The notes: generated by a model from the sequence alone, not told the origin. A stretch of DNA of 64,000 nt from Actinomycetospora lutea (GCF_028737205.1 NZ_JAQZAL010000001.1:62001-126000); one strand, 5' to 3'; numbered from the stretch's first letter, positions 49,783-57,425 are shown. Numbers and translations are program-made.

Positions 49783-49830
49783 GGCGGGGATCACGGCGGG
49801 GATCACGGCGGGGATCACGGCGGGGATCAC
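49783..49830. repeat. 4 x 12-bp repeat GGCGGGGATCAC at a stop codon
   Basis: Four exact copies of GGCGGGGATCAC and a partial fifth fill most of the 104-bp gap between the TAP-like hydrolase and SDR genes. The TGA stop of the hydrolase (49827-49829 on the minus strand) lies inside the last full copy. The unit differs at two positions from GGCGGGGGTGAC in the array at 23913. Confidence 0.95.
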
Positions 49831-51398
49831 GGCGGGCACACCGTGCCCTGCTGCGGCAGGGTCCCGTCGCGCAGGTAGCCGGCGACGGCGGTGCGGATGC
49901 ACGGGGTGCCGGGGAAGGCGCCGTGGCCCGCGCCGAGCCAGGTCACGAGGCTCGCGGTCCCCAGCTGGCCCGCGGCCCGCTCGCTGCCGGGCAGCGGGGT
50001 GAACGGGTCGCCGCGCGTGCCGAGCACCAGCGAGGGCGGGCCCGTGGCGGGCCCCGGCGGCGGTGTGTCGGTCGGCACCGGCCACGAGCTGCACAGCAGC
50101 GCGTCGTGCGCGAAGTACGCCCCGAACAGCGGGTCGGCGGCCCGGGCCTGGCCCGCGTCCCGGGCGACCTGGTCGGGGGTGGGGCGCTCGAGGGTGTCGT
50201 TGCAGGTCAGCAGGATGCTCGCGTCGAACCCGCCGCCGTCGGCCTCGGACGGGGCGAGCAGGTCGAGCACGCCCTGCGGGTCGCCCTGCCCGGCGCCGGC
50301 GATCGCGGTGGCGAGCGCGGGCCACTGCGCGGGCTCGCCGAGCCCGGTGATCAGCGCCCGGGTGGCGGTGCCGTCGGTGACGCTCCGCCCCGCAGGCCCC
50401 GACAGCGGCGCCGCGCGCAGGTTGGTGAGGATGCCGGTCACTGCGCCGGCCGGGTCGGGGCCGAGCGGGCAGTCCGTGCGGGCGGTGCAGTCGGCCGCGA
50501 ACGCGGAGAGCGCGTCGCGGGCCGCGGCCGCGCGCTCCCGGGCGCGCTGGGCGAACGACGTCGTCGCGTCGGGCGCCCCGTCGAGCACCGTGCGTCCCAC
50601 GGCGCCCGGGTGGCGCCGGACCCACGTCGCGACGACCCCGGCGCCCTCGCCGACCCCCACCACGTGCATCCGCTCGACCCCGAGCGTCGCGCGGACCTCC
50701 TCGAGGTCCTCGGCGTCGACGGCGGTCCGGAAGTCGGTGAGCGCGGTCTCGAGCACCTGGGTGCAGGTGCGGGCCGCGGCCGACGCGGCGTCGCGCAGCC
50801 CGGTCAGCGCCACCGGGTCGGCGGCGAGCGGGTCGGCGTCGACCAGCGCCTCGCGCACCGAGGGCGTGATGCAGTCGACCGGCTCGGAGTTGCCGGTGCC
50901 GCGCAGGTCGACGCCGTAGAGCGCGGTGCCCGCGAGCAGCGGCTCGGGGGCGGTGGCGGCGAGCCGGATCGCGCGGTCGCTGCCGGTCGGGCCGCCCGCC
51001 TCGCCCACCACGGCGATCGGGACCGGGCCGCCGGGCGGCAGCGGGCCGACGCTGACCTGCAGCACCCCGACCTCGGCCCGCGACGACCCGCCCCCGCCCA
51101 CCGGGACGCTCTGGCAGCCGAAGCGCAGGTCCCGTCCGCCGAGCTCGGCGGGGTCGATCGTGCCCCGCACCCGGGCGGTGCAGTCGGTGAACCCCGCGCC
51201 CGCCCCCGGCGCCGGGACCAGCGGCGGGAGCAGCGAGGGCGCCGGCCCCGGCGCGGCGTCCTCCGGTGCGGGCTCCGCGGTCGGCGGCTCGTCGACCACC
51301 GTGGCCACCGGCGGCCGCTGCGAGGGCCCCACCGCGCAGGCGCCGAGCAGGACGGCGCCCAGCAGGAGCACCAGGGCCGCTCGGACGGGTCGGGACAC
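49827..51398 (-). CDS. TAP-like alpha/beta-hydrolase lipoprotein lacking the catalytic Ser
   Basis: A 523-residue exported protein related to mycobacterial/Streptomyces tripeptidyl-aminopeptidase-like hydrolases. A lipoprotein signal ends at LLGAC (C21). The oxyanion and Asp/His parts are recognisable (YGVDLRGTGNSEPVDC, GTRGDPFTPLPGSERA with D464, GAGHGAFPGTPC with H492). At the nucleophile elbow the family GxSxG reads GVGEG (248-252), so the Ser is replaced by Gly 250. It is probably not an active serine hydrolase. The GTG start follows GGAG at seven bases. Confidence 0.8.
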   Translation of the reverse strand: MSRPVRAALVLLLGAVLLGACAVGPSQRPPVATVVDEPPTAEPAPEDAAPGPAPSLLPPLVPAPGAGAGFTDCTARVRGTIDPAELGGRDLRFGCQSVPVGGGGSSRAEVGVLQVSVGPLPPGGPVPIAVVGEAGGPTGSDRAIRLAATAPEPLLAGTALYGVDLRGTGNSEPVDCITPSVREALVDADPLAADPVALTGLRDAASAAARTCTQVLETALTDFRTAVDAEDLEEVRATLGVERMHVVGVGEGAGVVATWVRRHPGAVGRTVLDGAPDATTSFAQRARERAAAARDALSAFAADCTARTDCPLGPDPAGAVTGILTNLRAAPLSGPAGRSVTDGTATRALITGLGEPAQWPALATAIAGAGQGDPQGVLDLLAPSEADGGGFDASILLTCNDTLERPTPDQVARDAGQARAADPLFGAYFAHDALLCSSWPVPTDTPPPGPATGPPSLVLGTRGDPFTPLPGSERAAGQLGTASLVTWLGAGHGAFPGTPCIRTAVAGYLRDGTLPQQGTVCPP

Positions 51399-51495
51399 GC
51401 AGTGCTCCAGGTCGGGGGAAATCCGGTGATCGCCTACCCCCGGGAGTCTGACGGCCACGGGTGGCGTCACGGTGAGGGGGCGGCAAGATGCACGC

Positions 51496-52566
51496 GTGGA
51501 CCTGCCCGTGATGCCACCCGTCGCGCCGATGCTGGCCAAGGCCGTCCCGGAGATCCCCGCCGGGCAACACTACGAGCCCAAGTGGGACGGGTTCCGCTCG
51601 GTGGTGTTCCGCGACGGCGACGAGGTCGAGATCGGCAGCCGCAACGAGAAGCCGATGACCCGCTACTTCCCCGAGCTCGTCGAGGCCGTGCGGGCCGCGC
51701 TGCCGGAACGGTGCGTGATCGACGGGGAGATCGTCGTCGTGGACGGCGAGGGCACCGGGCTGGACTTCGAGGCGCTCCTGCAGCGCGTGCACCCCGCCGC
51801 CTCGCGGGTGAAGAAGCTGTCGGTCGAGACCCCGGCCCACTTCGTCGCGTTCGACCTCCTGGCCTTCGGCGACGACGACCTCACGAGGCTGCCCTTCAGC
51901 GAGCGCCGCGCGCGGCTGGCCGAGGTCGTCGGCGGCCTCGACCGCCCCGACCTCCACCTGACCCCGATGACCGAGGACCTCGACACCGCCCGGGACTGGT
52001 TCGACCGCTTCGAGGGCGCGGGGCTCGACGGGCTCATCGCCAAGAAGGCGGATCTGACCTACCAGCCCGACAAGCGCGTCATGAGCAAGATCAAGCATGA
52101 GCGCACCGCCGACTGCGTGGTCGCGGGCTACCGGGTCCACAAGTCCGGTCCCGACGCGCTGGGCTCGCTGCTGCTCGGGCTCTACACCGAGGACGGCTCG
52201 CTGCAGAGCATCGGTGTGATCGGCGCGTTCCCGATGGCGAAGCGCAAGGAGCTGTTCGCCGAGCTCCAGCCGCTGGTCACCTCGTTCGAGGGCCACCCCT
52301 GGGCCTGGGCGGCGCAGGAGGAGGGCACCCGCACCCCGCGGGAGGCCGAGCACAGCCGGTGGAACGCGCAGAAGGACCTGTCGTTCGTGCCGCTGCGCCC
52401 GGAGCGCGTCGTCGAGGTCAAGTACGACCACATGGAGGGCGTGCGCTTCCGGCACACCGCCCAGTTCAAGCGCTGGCGCCCGGATCGCGACCCGGCGTCG
52501 TGCACCTTCGAGCAGCTCGACCGGCCGGTGCGCTTCGACCTGGCCGAGGTGCTCACCGCGCGCTGA
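51496..52566 (+). CDS. ATP-dependent DNA ligase (LigC-like)
   Basis: A 356-residue ATP-dependent DNA ligase with adenylation and OB-fold domains. The nucleotidyl-accepting Lys is in YEPKWDGFRSV; further motifs are DGEIVVVDGEG, FVAFDLLAFG, GLDGLIAKK and the C-terminal KYDHMEGVRFRH. It resembles LigC and the ligase part of LigD, and lacks polymerase and nuclease domains. A separate polymerase gene lies at 5.2 kb, giving the two activities as separate proteins. GTG 51496 fits the usual family start. Confidence 0.92.
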   Translation: MDLPVMPPVAPMLAKAVPEIPAGQHYEPKWDGFRSVVFRDGDEVEIGSRNEKPMTRYFPELVEAVRAALPERCVIDGEIVVVDGEGTGLDFEALLQRVHPAASRVKKLSVETPAHFVAFDLLAFGDDDLTRLPFSERRARLAEVVGGLDRPDLHLTPMTEDLDTARDWFDRFEGAGLDGLIAKKADLTYQPDKRVMSKIKHERTADCVVAGYRVHKSGPDALGSLLLGLYTEDGSLQSIGVIGAFPMAKRKELFAELQPLVTSFEGHPWAWAAQEEGTRTPREAEHSRWNAQKDLSFVPLRPERVVEVKYDHMEGVRFRHTAQFKRWRPDRDPASCTFEQLDRPVRFDLAEVLTAR

Positions 52567-52569
52567 GCG

Positions 52570-53175
52570 CTACTCCACCCGCGCCGGCGTGGGCGCCGAC
52601 GTCGCATCCAGCTCCAGGCGCACGGCGGTGGGCAGGGCGGACACGGCGAACGCCTCGCGGGCGCGGGCGAGCACCCGCCCGTCCAGGTCGGCCCAGACGT
52701 CGCGGACGTCGGTGCCCTCGACCAGGGTCAGCGCGATGCGCAGCGCCGGCTTCTGCGGGGTGCCGACGAGCCGGACGCGGGCCCGGCTCACCCCGTCGAT
52801 GGCCTCGGCGTCGTGGCGCACGGCGTCGCAGATCGCCGCGTGCTCGACGGTCAGCCGCTCGCCCGGCAGCTCGGAGAGCGAGACGTCGGGACGCGGCTCG
52901 GGGCGCAGGGTCCGCAGCAGCCACCAGAGCCCGACGAGGAAGAGCAGGACCCCGACGCCGATCAGGATCCAGCGGGTGGCGCTGACGTGGGTCGACACCC
53001 AGCTCACGGCGATCGGGTCGATCAGCGGACGGGTCGCGCGGTAGGCGCCGAAGACCCCGTAGCCGACGAGCAGCGCGAGCACCGAGGCGGCGACGAGGAC
53101 GAGGCCCAGCAGCGTGGTCAGCGTGCGGTCGCGCCCGGCGGAGCGGGCGACGGCGGCGCGGGAGCGGCGGCTCAC
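52570..53175 (-). CDS. AmaP-like membrane protein of the Asp23 operon
   Basis: A 201-residue protein with two N-terminal membrane helices (LLGLVLVAASVLALLVGYGVF and WILIGVGVLLFLVGLWWLL) and a C-terminal soluble domain (ERLTVEHAAICDAVRHDAEAI, then LRIALTLVEGTDVRDVWADL) of the Asp23/AmaP kind. AmaP anchors Asp23 at the membrane in staphylococci. It ends the seven-gene operon. The GTG start overlaps the preceding stop (GTGA). Confidence 0.75.
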   Translation of the reverse strand: MSRRSRAAVARSAGRDRTLTTLLGLVLVAASVLALLVGYGVFGAYRATRPLIDPIAVSWVSTHVSATRWILIGVGVLLFLVGLWWLLRTLRPEPRPDVSLSELPGERLTVEHAAICDAVRHDAEAIDGVSRARVRLVGTPQKPALRIALTLVEGTDVRDVWADLDGRVLARAREAFAVSALPTAVRLELDATSAPTPARVE

Positions 53176-53705
53176 TTGACCCCCTTCGTGGTGGTGACGG
53201 ACACCGCGACGCGGGGGCGCCGGGCCAGCGGCAGCCGGACGAGCATCTCGGTCACCCGGTCGCGCAGCGCGGCGCGCACCTCCTCGGCGGGGTCGAGGGT
53301 GGCGGCCTTGACGGTGATCTTCGAGGACGAGGCGACGACCGACGCCGAGACGACGTCGTCGTGCGAGCGGACCTCGTGGCCGACGGCGCGGGCCAGCGAC
53401 CGCGGCGAGGTGGTGACGGTGACCTCGGGGACCGGGTCGGCCAGGTACACGTCGTGGCGGCGCGAGACCAGCCCCGTGATCAGCAAGAACAGCCCGACGA
53501 CGCCGACGACGATCGCGACGGCGCGCACCGAGCCCGACTGCCAGGTCAGGCCCTCGATCGCCGTGCGCCACGCCGGCCACGGCACGACCAGCGGGCTCGA
53601 GGAGGGCGCGACCCAGGCCGTCACCGTCTCGACCACCAGGGCGAGGCCTGCGACGGCCAGCAGGAGGGCGATCAGCGGCGCGAGCACGCGCAGGAGGAGG
53701 CGCAC
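53172..53705 (-). CDS. DUF6286-type membrane protein
   Basis: A 177-residue protein: two membrane helices (LIALLLAVAGLALVVETVTA and AVAIVVGVVGLFLLITGLV) and a C-terminal domain of about 80 residues beginning TVTTSPRSLARAVGHEV and including VVSASVVASSSKITVKAAT. It is the DUF6286 type found with Asp23 genes in actinobacteria; no function is established. The GTG start is 3 bp after the preceding gene. Coupled by GTGA to the AmaP-like gene downstream. Confidence 0.75.
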   Translation of the reverse strand: MRLLLRVLAPLIALLLAVAGLALVVETVTAWVAPSSSPLVVPWPAWRTAIEGLTWQSGSVRAVAIVVGVVGLFLLITGLVSRRHDVYLADPVPEVTVTTSPRSLARAVGHEVRSHDDVVSASVVASSSKITVKAATLDPAEEVRAALRDRVTEMLVRLPLARRPRVAVSVTTTKGVK

Positions 53706-53708
53706 TTC

Positions 53709-54176
53709 TCACTCCGTCCGGGAGGCGGGGGACCGGGAGGAGGACTCCCGGAGAGCGGGGTCGGTCAGCGCCGAGACGCCGATGTCGAGCGAGCGCACGC
53801 GGTAGGGCGTCAGCTCCTGCACGCGCTCGCGGACGGCGTCGCGCACGGCGGCGGCGCTGTCGGCGATCCGCGCCGGGTAGGCCAGCGGGACCTCGAGGCG
53901 CAGGTCGACCTGCTCGCCGTAGCCCGAGACCTTGGCGCTGGTCCCGGACTCGCCGAGGTCGAGCCCGGCGAGCCGGCGCTGGCTGCGCACGGTGCCCGGC
54001 GTGTGGTCCGCGGCGTACTCCGCGATCTTGCGGACCACGGAGAGCGCCACGTCCAGGCGGCCCCGCTCGGCGGCCTCGTCGGCGCCCGGGACGGGCGGCT
54101 GGCCGCCGGCGGGGCCGCCGGCGGGGTCGACGGCGGGGACGCCCGTCGGCGCGGTGACGTCGGTCGGGGAGCTCAT
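53709..54176 (-). CDS. Asp23/Gls24 family envelope stress protein (second copy)
   Basis: A 155-residue Asp23/Gls24 protein with a Gly/Pro-rich N-terminus of about 35 residues and a core with LDVALSVVRKIAEYAADHTP, SGYGEQVDLRLEVPLAYPAR and VRERVQELTPYRVRSLDIGV. Family members form membrane-associated assemblies that protect the cell envelope under alkaline or other stress. The ATG overlaps the stop of the DUF2273 gene by four bases. Confidence 0.85.
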   Translation of the reverse strand: MSSPTDVTAPTGVPAVDPAGGPAGGQPPVPGADEAAERGRLDVALSVVRKIAEYAADHTPGTVRSQRRLAGLDLGESGTSAKVSGYGEQVDLRLEVPLAYPARIADSAAAVRDAVRERVQELTPYRVRSLDIGVSALTDPALRESSSRSPASRTE

Positions 54177-54352
54177 TTGTCGCGGCCGCGCCCGACGAAC
54201 TGGTTCACGTCGAGCTCGCCGTCGAGCACGCGCCCGACGACGAAGCCCAGGACGCCGAGGACCAGGGCGACGAAGAAGCCCTGGAGACCGCCGGCGGCGG
54301 CCGCCACGCCCAGGATGAGGCCGACGAACATGCCGGCACGGGTGGCGCTCAT
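54173..54352 (-). CDS. DUF2273-type small integral membrane protein
   Basis: A 59-residue protein with two closely spaced helices (GMFVGLILGVAAAAGGLQGF and FFVALVLGVLGFVVGRVLDG) ending LDVNQFVGRGRDK. The pattern matches DUF2273 proteins, which occur with Asp23 in many Gram-positive bacteria. The ATG follows GGAGGT at seven bases. It is the first gene of the second coupled block of the operon, 53 bp after the preceding gene. Confidence 0.85.
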   Translation of the reverse strand: MSATRAGMFVGLILGVAAAAGGLQGFFVALVLGVLGFVVGRVLDGELDVNQFVGRGRDK

Positions 54353-54405
54353 GACCACTACCTCCACGGTGTGCAGGCCCCGCACGGGTCGGCGGGACCG
54401 GAGTT

Positions 54406-54684
54406 CTAGATCACGCGGGCGGTGCTGCGGCGCGGGTCGTACCGGCGGGCCAGGCGCCGCCCGAACCGCCCGAGCCGGGCGAGACCGCTGCCCGGGACGA
54501 CCACGATCGGCGCGTCGAGCCGCGGGTCGTCGGCCGCGGGCCACCCGGCCGCGCCGGACTCGTCGGCGCGGACGGCGGCCCGCAGGGCCGCCAGCCCCTC
54601 CCGGAAGGCGACCGGGTCGCCGCCGACGTCGGGGTGGTGCCCACGGACGAACGCGCGCAGCGTCGCCCGTGCGTCACCGCTCAT
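54406..54684 (-). CDS. Small HPD-motif (J-domain-like) protein of the Asp23 operon
   Basis: A 92-residue protein beginning MSGDARATLRAFVRGHHPDV. An HPD tripeptide (H17, P18, D19) followed by GGDP is preceded by a helix, as in helix II and the loop of J-domains that stimulate Hsp70. Helix I of a full J-domain is missing, so Hsp70 interaction is only possible. The second half is basic and Arg-rich. The ATG overlaps the stop of the preceding gene. Confidence 0.6.
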   Translation of the reverse strand: MSGDARATLRAFVRGHHPDVGGDPVAFREGLAALRAAVRADESGAAGWPAADDPRLDAPIVVVPGSGLARLGRFGRRLARRYDPRRSTARVI

Positions 54685-55073
54685 GCGTCCCCGCGCTCTC
54701 GGTCCTGCTCGGGGGTCCCGGGCATCTCCAGGTCGGTCACGGTGACGTCGACGCGCCGGTTCCCCGACGCGGCGGCGACGATCCGCCGCAGCTCGGCGGC
54801 CGTCGCCTCGACCGGGGCGCCGAAGCGCAGCACCACGGCGATGTGGTCGGGCTCCTCGGCGGCACCGAGCACGATGCCGGGCAGCCGGCGCCCGGGCAGG
54901 TAGCTCGCCACCGTGCCGAACGGGCCGCCCGACAGTGCCGCCACCGCGGGGTGGGCGAGCAGCGCCTCGGCGATCCGTTCGGGCAGCGGGCCGAGCCCCG
55001 GGGCCTCCGGCGCCCCCGGGGCCACGGCGGCACCGGGAGGCCGGGTCCCCGCAGCGGGGTGGGGCGTGCTCAC
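54681..55073 (-). CDS. Conserved Asp23-operon protein
   Basis: A 130-residue protein with a Pro/Ala-rich N-terminus and a domain reading PLPERIAEALLAHPAVAALS, then PGIVLGAAEEPDHIAVVLRFGAPVE and NRRVDVTVTDLEMPG. The last part resembles the beta-strands and metal-free core of Asp23 domains, so it may be a divergent Asp23 copy. It is coupled by ATGA both to the first Asp23 gene and to the HPD-motif gene. Confidence 0.65.
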   Translation of the reverse strand: MSTPHPAAGTRPPGAAVAPGAPEAPGLGPLPERIAEALLAHPAVAALSGGPFGTVASYLPGRRLPGIVLGAAEEPDHIAVVLRFGAPVEATAAELRRIVAAASGNRRVDVTVTDLEMPGTPEQDRERGDA

Positions 55074-55576
55074 TCGACGCGCGTCGAGGGCTGGCTCGGC
55101 GCCGCCTCGCCGCTGTCGTCGTCGTCGCCCGGCATGTGGATGTCGTTGACGGCGATGTTGACCTCGATGACCTCGAGGCCGGTCATCTGCTCGACCGCGG
55201 CGATGACGTTGCGGCGCACGGCGCGGGCGAGCTCGACGATCCCGGCGCCGTACTCGACGACGATGTCGAGGTCGATCGCGGCCTGCTTCTCGCCGACCTC
55301 GACCTGGACGCCGGCGGCCTGCGAGGTGCCGCTGCCGCCGGGGATGCGCTCGCGGATGGCGCCGAAGGCGCGCGAGACGCCGCCGCCCATCGAGTACACG
55401 CCCGAGATGTCACGGGCGGCGATGCCGGCGATCTTCTGGACGACGCCCGAGGCGATGGTGGTCTTGCCCTGCCCCGTGTCGTCGGCGAGGCGGGCCGGGG
55501 TGGCGCTCCCGGTCCGTCCTCCGCTCGACACGGCTGCGGCCTCGGAGCCGGTGGCGGTGCTGGGGCTCTGCGTCAT
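55070..55576 (-). CDS. Asp23/Gls24 family envelope stress protein (first copy)
   Basis: A 168-residue Asp23/Gls24 protein, most like the family founders: TTIASGVVQKIAGIAARDIS, SGVYSMGGGVSRAFGAIRER, AAIDLDIVVEYGAGIVELAR and GLEVIEVNIAVNDIHMP. It is the first gene of the operon. The ATG follows GAGGGAG. Promoter elements are not evident in the 112-bp upstream region. The ECF sigma factor with its Asp23-fused anti-sigma protein at 44 kb is a candidate controller. Confidence 0.9.
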   Translation of the reverse strand: MTQSPSTATGSEAAAVSSGGRTGSATPARLADDTGQGKTTIASGVVQKIAGIAARDISGVYSMGGGVSRAFGAIRERIPGGSGTSQAAGVQVEVGEKQAAIDLDIVVEYGAGIVELARAVRRNVIAAVEQMTGLEVIEVNIAVNDIHMPGDDDDSGEAAPSQPSTRVE

Positions 55577-55688
55577 GGTGTGGCGCTCCCTCTGCGCTTC
55601 GCTGATGAGGTCCTGGATCGGTCCGGCGCGGGCCGGTTGCCGATCCGGTACCCGTGGGACACCGGCCGCGCCGGATCGTCATGCGGTG

Positions 55689-56465
55689 TCACCCGAAAGG
55701 ACCATCCGCGTGACCGGGATCACGCGTGCGGTACCGCAGGAGCAGCCCGTCCTCGTGGGCGAGCACGCCGGCGAGGCGCACCGGCCGCGGGCCGTCGAGG
55801 GCGGGGCCGGCGACGATCCGGTCGATCCCGCCGCCGGCCAGCTGGGGCGCGACGCTCAGGCACAGCTCGTCGACGCGGCCGGCGGCGAGCAGCGAGCCGA
55901 ACAGCGCCGGGCCGCCTTCGCAGAGCACCCGGCGCAGGCCACGGGCGTCGAGGGCGGCGAGCACGGCGCCGGGGTCGGTGGCGCCGGGGTCGTCCGCGCT
56001 CACGGCGACCACCTCGGCGAGCCCCGCGAGCCGGGCGGAGGCATCGTCCGCGTGCGCCGCGGCGACGAGGACCAGCGGCGGCACGGCGGTGTCGGTGAAC
56101 AGCCCCGACCCGGGCTCGAGGTCGCCGCGGGTGCTGACCACGGCGATCGGGGGGACGGGCGCCTGGCCCCGGGCGCGCCGCCGGTCCCGGCGCTCCGCGG
56201 TGGTGCGCGCCCCCCGGTAGCGCTCGGCGCGCGCCGTGCCCGCCCCGACGAGCACGACGTCGGCGAGCTCGCGCAGCACGCCGAAGACCTCGGAGTCCCC
56301 CGGGGCGTGCAGGCCGGTCGAGAGCCCGCCGACCGCGACGGCCCCGTCCACGCTGGCGACGAAGTTGACGCGCACCCAGGGGCCGTCGGGGTAGGCGTAC
56401 AGCGCGGCGAGGGCGTCGCGGTCGAGCTCGGCGCCGAGCGACCCCGGTGGCCAGACCTGCCTCAA
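55689..56465 (-). CDS. RibD-C-terminal-type pyrimidine reductase family protein
   Basis: A 258-residue reductase of the RibD C-terminal/dihydrofolate-reductase-like family: RVNFVASVDGAVAVGGLSTG, VLRELADVVLVGAGTARAER and LCEGGPALFGSLLAAGRVDE. Classical members reduce a diaminouracil intermediate in riboflavin synthesis, but many actinobacterial paralogues, like this one, stand alone. Start is a TTG overlapping the upstream stop (TTGA), chosen because the family N-terminus (VWPPG...) begins there and no ATG or GTG fits. Confidence 0.82.
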   Translation of the reverse strand: MRQVWPPGSLGAELDRDALAALYAYPDGPWVRVNFVASVDGAVAVGGLSTGLHAPGDSEVFGVLRELADVVLVGAGTARAERYRGARTTAERRDRRRARGQAPVPPIAVVSTRGDLEPGSGLFTDTAVPPLVLVAAAHADDASARLAGLAEVVAVSADDPGATDPGAVLAALDARGLRRVLCEGGPALFGSLLAAGRVDELCLSVAPQLAGGGIDRIVAGPALDGPRPVRLAGVLAHEDGLLLRYRTRDPGHADGPFG

Positions 56466-57004
56466 GAACGGGCCTGCGTCGACGAGGCCCGCTGGCGGAG
56501 CTCGTCGATCGCCCGCGAGGCCTGGGACTTGGTCAGCCCGGTCGGCGGCTCCTCACCGGCCTGTTGCGCGAGGGTCTCGAGATAGCTCGCCTGCGGCCCG
56601 GTCATCGGCTCGTCGCCCGTCACCCATTCGGTGGTCGGACGTTCCTGGCGCGAGAGGTCCGGACCGTCGCCGGAGCCCGCGTCCCCGCTCCCGCCGTCCG
56701 GGGTCACGGAGCCCTGCAGGCGCTCGATCTCGTCCGACGCCTGCGCCTTGGTCAGACCGGTCGGTGGCGTCTCCCCGGCCTGGTGGGCGAGGGTCTCGAG
56801 GTAGCTGGCCTGGGGTCCGGTCATCGGCTCGTCGCCGGTGACCCAGGCCGAGTTGTCCTTCGCCGCGGGGGCGTCGTCGCCGGGGGTCTTGACGGCGTGC
56901 GGGTCGGGCGCCGCACCCCCGGCGTCGCCGTACCCTGCGGTAGCGGGCTCTTGGCCCGACCGTGTGTCGTCGGTCAGACTGTTCGGCGTGTCGGGATCGG
57001 TCAT
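56462..57004 (-). CDS. Protein with two DUF3072 repeats
   Basis: A 180-residue acidic protein with two nearly identical DUF3072 units, residues 54-97 and 127-169, each beginning WVTGDEPMTGPQASYLETLA and continuing with an AGE..PTGLTKxQAS helix. Family members usually have one unit; function is unknown. The ATG at 57004 follows GAGGAG at five bases. A perfect SOS box lies 80 bp upstream, suggesting DNA-damage control. It is coupled by TTGA to the RibD-like gene. Confidence 0.85.
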   Translation of the reverse strand: MTDPDTPNSLTDDTRSGQEPATAGYGDAGGAAPDPHAVKTPGDDAPAAKDNSAWVTGDEPMTGPQASYLETLAHQAGETPPTGLTKAQASDEIERLQGSVTPDGGSGDAGSGDGPDLSRQERPTTEWVTGDEPMTGPQASYLETLAQQAGEEPPTGLTKSQASRAIDELRQRASSTQARS

Positions 57005-57083
57005 GAGCACTCCTCGCTCGTCGGGCGACGTCGCCGCGGCCGGGCTCCCCGGCCGCGATCCGTACGGTGATCCAACGGGTTCC

Positions 57084-57099
57084 TCGAACAGACGTTCGA
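57084..57099. promoter_or_regulatory. LexA (SOS) box
   Basis: TCGAAC-AGAC-GTTCGA is a perfect inverted repeat and matches the mycobacterial/Gram-positive SOS consensus TCGAAC-N4-GTTCGA at every defined position. It lies 80 bp upstream of the DUF3072 gene and about 330 bp upstream of gltB. LexA binding is inferred from the match. Confidence 0.75.
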
Positions 57100-57360
57100 G
57101 ATACTGACGCGGTTACCCCCTCAACGACGAGGGACACCTCCCCGACGTCGCGCGCCCCCGGTGCGGCTGTCGCCCTATGGCGATGAGCACTCTTTCGGAG
57201 GCGTCGGCCCGGTGCGCTGCGACGGCTGCGGAGGTTAACGTCAGGTTGCCCCTCCGGTCGTCCACCACGGACACCCGACCGGTGCGCCGGGGCCTGTCCG
57301 AGACGAGCGCCGTCGCACCGAGCGCTCCGGAGGACCTCCCACGACCACCACGCCGGACCC

Positions 57361-57396
57361 CGGCACCACCACCGGCACCACCACCGGCACCACCAC
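57361..57396. repeat. 3 x 12-bp repeat in the gltB leader
   Basis: CGGCACCACCAC occurs three times in tandem, 30 bp before the gltB start codon. It has the same 12-bp period as the arrays at 21066, 23913 and 49783, but a different unit. Confidence 0.9.
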
Positions 57397-57425
57397 CTGC
57401 ACGGAAGCGACGATCGGAGGCGCAC

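Larger units (their letters stand above)
57005..57425. other. Divergent region upstream of gltB
   Basis: About 420 bp between the DUF3072 gene and gltB. It holds a perfect LexA box (57084-57099), a three-copy 12-bp repeat (57361-57396), and a TTAACGTCAG patch near 57235. A frame beginning [13 protein letters not shown] runs from 57177 into gltB, but its composition before GTG 57426 is unlike coding sequence. Confidence 0.6.

Noticed and set aside
57177-57425. An N-terminal extension of GltB from the ATG at 57177
   Set aside because: It would place 83 extra residues before the conserved leader and the catalytic Cys, includes the 12-bp repeat, and lacks a ribosome-binding site, whereas GTG 57426 has CGGAGG at six bases.
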